Below are positions 1 to 4,405 of a stretch of DNA of 8,102 nucleotides, in pieces. Within the stretch, counting starts at the first letter, position 1. Each line of letters starts with the position of its first letter. The stretch comes from Deltaproteobacteria bacterium (lineage in GTDB: Bacteria; Desulfobacterota; Desulfobacteria; Desulfobacterales; JAFDCJ01). Both the position numbers and the translations under genes were made by a program. The notes beneath the pieces were generated by a model. It worked only from the letters and a program-made list of their open reading frames with translations. It was not told the DNA's origin and made no database searches. The stretch lies in contig JAJRVC010000078.1 in the NCBI GenBank assembly GCA_024277475.1, positions 1 through 8,102 on the forward strand, in the 5' to 3' direction.

Positions 1-2
1 CT

Positions 3-296
3 GAAGCTCCGGAGCCGTCAAAAACCGATGCATCCGAAGACCCACCACAGTTTCCGGAAATAAATTTCCCAACTTTTGTTGTTTCTTTAAATGCCTCGGC
101 ACTGCTCCATCTGGGTGCCATCGAGGATCCCACCACCGGCCGGAAAACAAAAAATCTACCGATGGCAAAACAAACCATCGATATTTTAAGTATGCTTGAG
201 GAAAAAACAGCCGGCAATTTAGACAATGAAGAAAAAAATTTGTTAAAGAACATCCTTTACGATCTAAGACTGATGTATGTGAAAGAGAAGGGATAA
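3..296 (+). CDS. DUF1844 family protein, C-terminal part (5' end outside window)
   Basis: An open frame enters from the left edge and ends at TAA 294-296, giving 97 visible residues. After an acidic, proline-rich stretch comes PTFVVSLNASALLHLGAIEDP, then a Leu-Pro-Met-Ala-Lys-Gln segment and an amphipathic helical end containing LLKNILYDLRLMYV. I recognise this pattern as DUF1844: a small cytoplasmic protein with a conserved NASALLHLG-like core and a helical C-terminus that reads TxGNLxxEEKxLLxxxLxDLRxxYV. No biochemical role is established to my knowledge. In deltaproteobacteria it is often found just upstream of ispE, as here, although 346 bases of repeat-rich spacer lie between them, so co-transcription is uncertain. 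The start codon is not in the window. Family assignment is from memory of the motif. Confidence 0.8.
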   Translation, partial: EAPEPSKTDASEDPPQFPEINFPTFVVSLNASALLHLGAIEDPTTGRKTKNLPMAKQTIDILSMLEEKTAGNLDNEEKNLLKNILYDLRLMYVKEKG

Positions 297-345
297 TGGT
301 CTGCCGGGGGACCTGACCAGGGCGCCATTTCAGAGACCGGAAAAT

Positions 346-450
346 AGAAGACAGAGGTCAGGGGTCGGAAGACAGAGGCCGGAGGTCGGATGACAGAGGT
401 CGGAGGTCGGAAGACAGAGGTCAGAGATCAGAAGTCAGAGGACGGAGGTT
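346..450 (+). repeat. Tandem heptad array with 21-bp higher-order period
   Basis: Fifteen 7-base units follow one another without a phase break. Most fit a consensus of purine-G-A-G-G-T-C. They group in threes: a unit like RGAAGAC or GGATGAC, then AGAGGTC (or AGAGGCC), then RGRGGTC. This makes five degenerate copies of a 21-bp repeat, with the last copy the most diverged. The + strand is almost all purine except for T/A-C at unit positions 6 and 7. After 450 the units lose order (AGAAAGT, GGGAGGT, TGAGAAG). The array is not coding: stops occur in the frames I read, and it follows a gene end. Function unknown. Similar degenerate heptads are, from memory, common in spacers of Desulfobacterales genomes. 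Confidence 0.85.
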
Positions 451-598
451 AGAAAGTGGGAGGTTGAGAAGGTGAGAAGGTGGGTGCGGCATTTGCTTAC
501 ATACCGATTTTGGCGGAGTAACCGCGATAATGGCACGGTTTATAGATGATTAAACTGGGCGCTTTGGCAGCCGGGCTCGTATGGAACTCCGTTTGGCC

Positions 599-642
599 GG
601 AACAGTGAACAGATGGAACGTTGAACCTTTGAACCCAGAACA
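599..642 (+). repeat. GAAC heptad cluster abutting the ispE start
   Basis: GAAC recurs at 600, 607, 616, 623, 631 and 638, at steps of 7, 9, 7, 8 and 7 bases. The last unit ends directly before the ATG at 643, so the region where a ribosome binding site is expected is made of repeat, and no good Shine-Dalgarno sequence is present. The same GAAC motif recurs in the prs-rplY spacer (2918-2980). Confidence 0.6.
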
Positions 643-1503
643 ATGAAAATTCTATCTCCCGCCAAAATCAACCTGTTTCTGCAGGTTACCGGAAAACGTC
701 CGGACGGTTATCACGAACTGTTTTCTCTGATGTGTTGCGTGGATCTCTTCGACACCATTTTTTTGCAGTTCGGCCTCAAAAACATACAGGTTGAATCGTC
801 TCACCCTCAAATTCCCCTCGATGACACGAACCTTGCCCACCGGGCTGCCGCCGTATTTTTGAAAGCCTTGAATACCCATGACGGCTTAAAGATTATTATT
901 GATAAATCGATACCGGTGGCAGCCGGTCTTGGTGGTGGAAGCAGCAATGCGGCCAGTGTTCTTAAAGGACTGAACCGGCACTATGGGTATCCTTTTTCCC
1001 GCAATCAACTGATGTCGATGGGGCTTGGCCTTGGCGCCGATGTGCCCTTTTTTCTTTTCGGCAAACCCGCTCTTGCTTCCGGAATTGGAGAGAAGCTGAA
1101 GGCTTATTTCGCACCTTTACCCTTTTATGTCGTGGTGGTTTATCCGGGTTTTAAGGTCTCCACCGGAGAAGTTTTCCAAAAGTTGAATTTAGGATTGACA
1201 AAATGTAAAAAAAAAATTAAAAAACTCTTTTTAATAAAAAACGGGTTTGATCCAAAACTGAATCTGGTTAACGACCTTGAAATAGTAACTACATCAGAAT
1301 ATCCGGTGATCTTGTCCATTAAGGAGCAGCTATTAAATCAGGGTGCGTTGGGGGCACTGATGTCGGGAAGCGGACCCACTGTGTTTGGTCTTTTTTCTGA
1401 TTCTCGTACGGCTGGAAGAGCAAAACAGGTGATTGGTGAAAATACCCGTTGGGATGCTTTCGTTTGTGATATTATTGATGGAAAATATCCCGGCGGTGAA
1501 TGA
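643..1503 (+). CDS. ispE: 4-diphosphocytidyl-2-C-methyl-D-erythritol kinase (IspE)
   Basis: Cytoplasmic GHMP kinase that phosphorylates the 2-hydroxyl of CDP-methylerythritol with ATP, a middle step of the non-mevalonate (MEP) isoprenoid pathway. The 286 residues match the usual length (about 280-300). The N-terminus has PAKINLFLQV with the catalytic Lys at residue 8, followed by KRPDGYHEL. The ATP-binding glycine-rich loop GLGGGSSNAA is at 95-104. LGADVPFF contains the catalytic Asp at about 133. The C-terminal GHMP motif MSGSGPTVFGLF is at 240-251. A Lys-rich segment near residues 187-194 is encoded by a run of ten A. The ATG is the only sensible start because PAKIN must lie within about ten residues of it, although its upstream region is repeat and lacks a clear ribosome binding site. 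tRNA-Gln begins 69 bases after the stop. Confidence 0.97.
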   Translation: MKILSPAKINLFLQVTGKRPDGYHELFSLMCCVDLFDTIFLQFGLKNIQVESSHPQIPLDDTNLAHRAAAVFLKALNTHDGLKIIIDKSIPVAAGLGGGSSNAASVLKGLNRHYGYPFSRNQLMSMGLGLGADVPFFLFGKPALASGIGEKLKAYFAPLPFYVVVVYPGFKVSTGEVFQKLNLGLTKCKKKIKKLFLIKNGFDPKLNLVNDLEIVTTSEYPVILSIKEQLLNQGALGALMSGSGPTVFGLFSDSRTAGRAKQVIGENTRWDAFVCDIIDGKYPGGE

Positions 1504-1572
1504 TTCGGGGTGTCTGCTTCACAGGGTGACAACTGTATTTCCTGATGATGCAGGTCTTTTGTCTAAAAAAAA

Positions 1573-1647
1573 TGGGGCGTCGTCAAGTGGTAAGACACAG
1601 GACTTTGGTTCCTGCATTCGGAGGTTCGAATCCTCCCGCCCCAGCCA
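1573..1647 (+). tRNA. tRNA-Gln (anticodon TTG)
   Basis: A full cloverleaf can be drawn. The 7-bp acceptor stem is TGGGGCG (1573-1579) with CGCCCCA (1637-1643). The D arm is GTC/GAC around an AAGTGGTAA loop. The anticodon stem is CAGGA/TCCTG with loop CTTTGGT, giving anticodon TTG, which reads CAA and by wobble CAG. The T arm is GGAGG/CCTCC with loop TTCGAAT. A discriminator G is followed by an encoded CCA. Total length is 75 bases including CCA. No strong separate promoter is evident in the 69 bases after ispE, so it may be processed from an ispE-prs transcript. Confidence 0.97.
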
Positions 1648-1828
1648 TCTTGTAAAAAGTCAAAATTTTCGAATTTAAATTTCATAACCTGTTGAAATTA
1701 TTAAGTGTGAAATTTTATTTTTGTGCTTTTTGTGCCCTTTTGTGGCTATATCGATCTTCAATTCTCAATCCCGGCTCGTCCGGGCTGGGGTAAACCGAAA
1801 TTCATAACTTGGTTGGCGGTGAATTAAT
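1648..1828. other. AT-rich spacer between tRNA-Gln and prs
   Basis: This spacer has no gene. It contains a weak AT-only stem with a TTCG loop (1663-1676), the octamer TTCATAAC twice (1681-1688 and 1801-1808), a run of T-rich TTTGTG-like words (about 1716-1744), and a short GC hairpin CCCGG-CTCGT-CCGGG (1770-1784). The GC hairpin has no U-tract, so I do not call a terminator. The tRNA 3' flank is followed by no obvious intrinsic terminator, which is compatible with read-through into prs. Confidence 0.5.
1692..1721 (+). promoter_or_regulatory. Possible sigma-70-like promoter for prs
   Basis: TTGAAA (1692-1697) and TATTTT (1716-1721) are separated by 18 bases in an AT-rich stretch upstream of prs. 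The -10 match is weak and such words are expected by chance in AT-rich DNA, so this is only a candidate. Confidence 0.25.
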
Positions 1829-2767
1829 ATGAGTGGCATGGCCATTTTTGCGGGGAATTCCAACCCTGTGCTGGCAAAAAAAATATGCGAATATCTCAGT
1901 TTACCCTTGGGCGGCGCCGAGGTTAAGAGGTTCAGTGACGGAGAAATTCAAATCGAAATCATTGAAAATGTGCGCTTAAAAGATGTTTTTGTGTTGCAAT
2001 CCACCTGCTCGCCGGTTAATGACAATCTGGTTGAGCTTTTGTTGATGATCGATGCGTTTAAACGTTCTTCAGCTAGAAGAATTACCGCCGTTATCCCCTA
2101 TTTCGGCTACGCGCGGCAGGACAAAAAAGTTGCACCGCGGGTGCCCATCAGTGCCAAACTGGTTGCCGATATGATTACCCTTGCCGGTGCCAATCGCGTC
2201 ATTACCATGGATCTGCATGCAGGTCAGATCCAGGGTTTTTTCAATATTCCGGTGGATAACCTGTTTGCAGCGCCGGTTCTCATTGAGTATATTCGAAACA
2301 ATTTCACAGACGAGCTGGTCATCGTGTCACCGGATGCCGGAGGGGTGGAAAGAGCCCGGGCCTTTGCCAAACGTCTGAATGCGGATCTGGCGATCATCGA
2401 CAAGCGCCGCGATGCTCCCAATCAGGCCAAAGCCATGGCAGTCATCGGTGATGTCACCGGTAAGGTAGCGGTTATCCTGGATGATATGACCGACACAGCC
2501 GGCACCTTGACGGAGGCGGCGGAGGCTGTCGTACGCATGGGTGCCCGGGAAATTCACGCCTGCTGTGCCCATGCCGTTTTATCAGGACCGGCCATCGACC
2601 GGATTTCAAACTCGGTTCTCAAAAGCCTGGTTGTTACTGATACGATCCCTTTAAACGAGAATGTTGCAGCCTGCGATAAAATAAAAGTGCTTTCCATATC
2701 ACAACTGGTCGGAGAGGCGATTATTCGCAGCTATAAGGGAGATTCGGTTACATCGCTGTTTGTATAA
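1829..2767 (+). CDS. prs: Ribose-phosphate pyrophosphokinase (PRPP synthetase, class I)
   Basis: Makes 5-phosphoribosyl 1-pyrophosphate from ribose 5-phosphate and ATP, the precursor of purines, pyrimidines, histidine, tryptophan and NAD. It is a cytoplasmic enzyme that forms oligomers. The 312 residues are the standard length. Visible features are FAGN near residue 7, the FSDGE segment (35-39), the flexible catalytic region [16 protein letters not shown] (91-106), a metal-binding His in [12 protein letters not shown] (His130), [10 protein letters not shown] (167-176), the catalytic DKRR (191-194), and the PRPP loop [12 protein letters not shown] (215-226). The ATG at 1829 gives an N-terminus [10 protein letters not shown] that lines up with the MPDMKLFAGN start of the E. 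coli enzyme, so I keep it over the ATG at 1838. The ribosome binding site is weak (GGCGGTGA, about 12 bases upstream). No key residue appears missing. Confidence 0.98.
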   Translation: MSGMAIFAGNSNPVLAKKICEYLSLPLGGAEVKRFSDGEIQIEIIENVRLKDVFVLQSTCSPVNDNLVELLLMIDAFKRSSARRITAVIPYFGYARQDKKVAPRVPISAKLVADMITLAGANRVITMDLHAGQIQGFFNIPVDNLFAAPVLIEYIRNNFTDELVIVSPDAGGVERARAFAKRLNADLAIIDKRRDAPNQAKAMAVIGDVTGKVAVILDDMTDTAGTLTEAAEAVVRMGAREIHACCAHAVLSGPAIDRISNSVLKSLVVTDTIPLNENVAACDKIKVLSISQLVGEAIIRSYKGDSVTSLFV

Positions 2768-2774
2768 AGATTAG

Positions 2775-2808
2775 GGTTCAGAGCTCAGAGGTTCCGGGTT
2801 CAGAGGGT
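2775..2808 (-). repeat. GTTC heptads (reverse-orientation GAAC family)
   Basis: GTTC or a close variant occurs at 2776, 2783 (GCTC), 2791 and 2798, at steps of 7, 8 and 7 bases, directly after the prs stop. These are reverse complements of the GAAC words found at the other end of the same spacer, so the pair could form an imperfect long stem. Confidence 0.55.
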
Positions 2809-2913
2809 TTAAAATGCTGATTTTCATAACTTTGTATTCCATTGTTTGAATAGGCCTTTTTCATCCATTGGGCGAAGCATTGTTAGAACCAGTTAGGGAA
2901 CTTTACCAGGCAA

Positions 2914-2984
2914 CCGTGAACGCTGAACCGCTCAACATAGGTTAAAGTAACCCTGAACGGTGAACGCGGAACCTATGAACCTAT
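2914..2984 (+). repeat. GAAC heptads upstream of rplY
   Basis: GAAC occurs at 2918 and 2925, a CAAC variant at 2933, then GAAC at 2955, 2962, 2969 and 2977. Steps are mostly 7 or 8 bases, with an interruption around 2937-2954. This is the same word family as the cluster that abuts ispE. Confidence 0.6.
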
Positions 2985-2997
2985 ATTTTAACTAATT

Positions 2998-3006
2998 GGG
3001 AGGTGA
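2998..3006 (+). promoter_or_regulatory. Strong Shine-Dalgarno site that fixes the rplY start at TTG 3012
   Basis: GGGAGGTGA is nearly a full complement of the 16S rRNA 3' end. Its GGAGG core (2999-3003) lies 8 bases before TTG 3012-3014, an ideal distance. A GTG at 3003 in the same frame lies inside the site itself and so is unlikely to be the start. Confidence 0.85.
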
Positions 3007-3011
3007 TTTCT

Positions 3012-3677
3012 TTGGAACTAATAGAACTTCAAGCAACGGTAAGAACATCCGTGGGCAATGGTGCGGCGCGGAGTTTGAGAAGGTCCGGCCAAATACCCGC
3101 AGTTTTATACGGCCCGAAAACAAAATCGGTTTTGTTGTCGGTGAATATCAAAGATCTGGAGCAGGTGCTCAAACAAGGCAATGCCTTGCAGGTGATTTTG
3201 AACCTGGTGATTCAAAACGGTAAAAAGGTGACGAAACCGGCCATGATCAGAGAATTTCAGGTCCACCCGGTTTCGGGAAGTTTTATTCATATTGATTTTT
3301 TTGAAATTGATATGAAACGCCGAATCAAGGTCATGGTTCCGGTTGTCACCAAGGGACAATCGGTGGGCGTTGAACTCGGCGGTATGCTCAATATTATTCG
3401 TCGAGAACTTGAACTTCTTTGCTTGCCGGGTGATATCCCCGAGACCATCGAGATTGATATTACAGATCTGGATATTGGCGATTCCATCCATTTAGAAGAT
3501 ATACCGCTGGGTGAGAACGTTGAAACAGCGGGGGATGTTAATTTTACGGTTGTTACTGTACTCAGCCCGAAGATTGAAGAGGAGGCTGTTGAAGAAGAGG
3601 AAGCCGAACTCGAGGCCGGTGAAACAGAAGAGGGCGGTGAGGCTGGGGACGCCGACGAATCCACAGAGGAAAAATAG
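3012..3677 (+). CDS. rplY: Large-subunit ribosomal protein bL25, long CTC form
   Basis: Binds 5S rRNA in the 50S subunit. The start chosen is TTG 3012, which gives MELIELQATVRT and 221 residues, because a near-perfect ribosome binding site lies at the right distance and the N-terminus then matches other L25/CTC proteins. The 5S-binding L25 domain covers roughly residues 1-95, with GAARSLRRSGQIPAVLYG (17-34) and EFQVHPVSGSFIHIDF (81-96). A second beta-rich domain of the TL5/CTC type follows (about 100-186). The C-terminus (189-221) is a strongly acidic, low-complexity Glu/Gly tail, common in long CTC proteins. It is followed after 35 bases by a 12-base palindrome and a terminator-like hairpin, then pth. 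Confidence 0.95.
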   Translation: MELIELQATVRTSVGNGAARSLRRSGQIPAVLYGPKTKSVLLSVNIKDLEQVLKQGNALQVILNLVIQNGKKVTKPAMIREFQVHPVSGSFIHIDFFEIDMKRRIKVMVPVVTKGQSVGVELGGMLNIIRRELELLCLPGDIPETIEIDITDLDIGDSIHLEDIPLGENVETAGDVNFTVVTVLSPKIEEEAVEEEEAELEAGETEEGGEAGDADESTEEK

Positions 3678-3704
3678 GTTTAACGGCAGGCTGGAGAGCC
3701 CAGC

Positions 3705-3716
3705 TCACAGCTGTGA
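3705..3716. repeat. Perfect 12-base palindrome
   Basis: TCACAGCTGTGA reads the same on both strands and lies 28 bases after the rplY stop, just before a terminator-like hairpin. It could bind a dimeric protein or be part of the 3' structure of the rplY transcript. The CRP consensus has its half-sites in the opposite order (TGTGA then TCACA), so it is not a CRP site. Confidence 0.4.
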
Positions 3717-3721
3717 TAAAT

Positions 3722-3754
3722 ACAGACGTGGGGCAGACCCTCCAGTCTGTTTTT
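3722..3754 (+). terminator. Terminator-like hairpin between rplY and pth
   Basis: The outer stem ACAGAC (3722-3727) pairs perfectly with GTCTGT (3745-3750). The inner TGG/CCA and GG/CC pairs extend it with a bulged G and a bulged T around a CAGAC loop. Five T residues follow (3750-3754). This is a good shape for a Rho-independent terminator or attenuator for the prs-rplY unit. It also argues against a pth start at GTG 3713, which would place the hairpin inside the coding sequence. Partial read-through or a downstream promoter would be needed for pth. Confidence 0.6.
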
Positions 3755-4378
3755 ATGATGGGGTTTTCGCTTATCGGAAATGTACCCAAAAATAAGTTGA
3801 AACTGGTCGTCGGCCTCGGAAATCCTGGTGCCCGCTATGAAGACACACGGCACAATGCCGGTTTCTTGACAGTCGACAAAATTGCCCGGGATTTCAATAT
3901 TTCTTTTGACAAAAAAAAATTCGACTGTGTTTTTGGGCGCGGATTTATTGAAGATGTCGAGGTTCTTTTAGCCAAGCCGATGTCATTTATGAACCGCAGC
4001 GGGCCGCCCATTCAAAAACTGGCCCATTTTTTTCGTATACAATGCAGGGAGATGGTGGTCATCCACGACGACATCGACCTTGTTTTTGGAAGAATAAAAA
4101 TAAAAGAGAAAGGAGGACATGGAGGACACAATGGCATAAGGTCGTTATTGGATGCCTTTGGTGGGGGCGATTTTGTGCGTCTTCGTATAGGCGTGGGGCG
4201 TTCCGAGTTTGGAGAGAGTGTGACGGATCATGTTCTGGGCAGATTTCCCGTACAAAATGCCGAATTTTTGGCCCGAATCATTTCAGCAGCCCGGGATGCC
4301 GTTGTTGCGGTTCTATGCAAAGGTACCAAAACAGGTATGAATTTATTTAACAGGAAAGATCTTGCGATTACAGCATAA
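3755..4378 (+). CDS. pth: Peptidyl-tRNA hydrolase (start uncertain)
   Basis: Cytoplasmic enzyme that cleaves the ester bond of peptidyl-tRNAs dropped from ribosomes and recycles the tRNA. The signature LVVGLGNPGARYEDTRHNAGF is clear (in the longer motif the key residues are Asn of GNPG and His of RHNAG). KPMSFMNRSG supplies the substrate-binding Asn, HDDIDL the conserved Asp, and GGHGGHNGIRSL the second key Asn. Start choice: ATG 3755 or 3758 lies just after the hairpin T-tract, but TTG 3797 gives MKLVVGLGNPG, 193 residues and a catalytic His at position 19, close to the E. coli enzyme (194 residues, His20). No candidate has a good ribosome binding site. I list the ATG but consider the TTG equally likely. 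hppA follows 27 bases after the stop, suggesting co-transcription. Confidence 0.93.
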   Translation: MMGFSLIGNVPKNKLKLVVGLGNPGARYEDTRHNAGFLTVDKIARDFNISFDKKKFDCVFGRGFIEDVEVLLAKPMSFMNRSGPPIQKLAHFFRIQCREMVVIHDDIDLVFGRIKIKEKGGHGGHNGIRSLLDAFGGGDFVRLRIGVGRSEFGESVTDHVLGRFPVQNAEFLARIISAARDAVVAVLCKGTKTGMNLFNRKDLAITA

Positions 4379-4395
4379 ACGAAAATCTATCATTT

Positions 4396-4400
4396 GGAGG
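4396..4400 (+). promoter_or_regulatory. Ribosome binding site of hppA
   Basis: GGAGG lies 5 bases before ATG 4406-4408. It sets the start there rather than at the in-frame TTG 4394, which overlaps the site. Confidence 0.85.
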
Positions 4401-4405
4401 ACAGG

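Larger units (their letters stand above)
297..642. other. Long non-coding spacer between the DUF1844 gene and ispE
   Basis: This 346-base stretch has no credible ORF on either strand. It holds a purine-rich heptad array (346-450), a less ordered G-rich continuation to about 486, a unique section (about 487-598) with a small GCGG/CCGC inverted repeat near 514-526, and a GAAC heptad cluster (600-641) that touches the ispE start codon. I see no convincing -35/-10 pair: GATAAT at 526-531 has no properly spaced partner. No terminator with a U-tract is visible after the DUF1844 stop. Confidence 0.6.
2768..3011. other. Repeat-bearing spacer between prs and rplY
   Basis: Non-coding. The left end has heptads of the GTTC type, the right end has heptads of the complementary GAAC type, and about 110 bases of less structured sequence lie between them with further single GAAC words at 2886 and 2898. 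The octamer TTCATAAC also occurs here (2823-2830). No clear promoter or terminator is seen. The last bases form the strong rplY ribosome binding site. Confidence 0.55.

Noticed and set aside
346..450. CRISPR array
   Set aside because: There are no unique spacers and no 25-40 base repeats, and the units are contiguous 7-mers.
1663..1676. Terminator after tRNA-Gln
   Set aside because: The stem is only five A-T pairs around TTCG and has no U-tract, so it is too weak to call.
1433..1678. Open frame of 81 codons on the + strand over the ispE end and the tRNA
   Set aside because: It overlaps the conserved C-terminus of IspE and the whole tRNA-Gln, so it is a chance frame.
1770..1784. GC hairpin CCCGG-CTCGT-CCGGG as a terminator or riboswitch before prs
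   Set aside because: It has five base pairs, no T-run afterwards and no recognisable riboswitch core, so it is recorded only as part of the spacer.
3105..3664. Two reverse-strand open frames of about 125 codons
   Set aside because: Both are shadows of rplY; the Ser/Pro-rich one mirrors the acidic Glu tail read backwards.
3713..3754. N-terminal extension of Pth from GTG 3713
   Set aside because: It would encode the terminator-like hairpin and part of a perfect palindrome, adds residues not seen in the family, and has no ribosome binding site.
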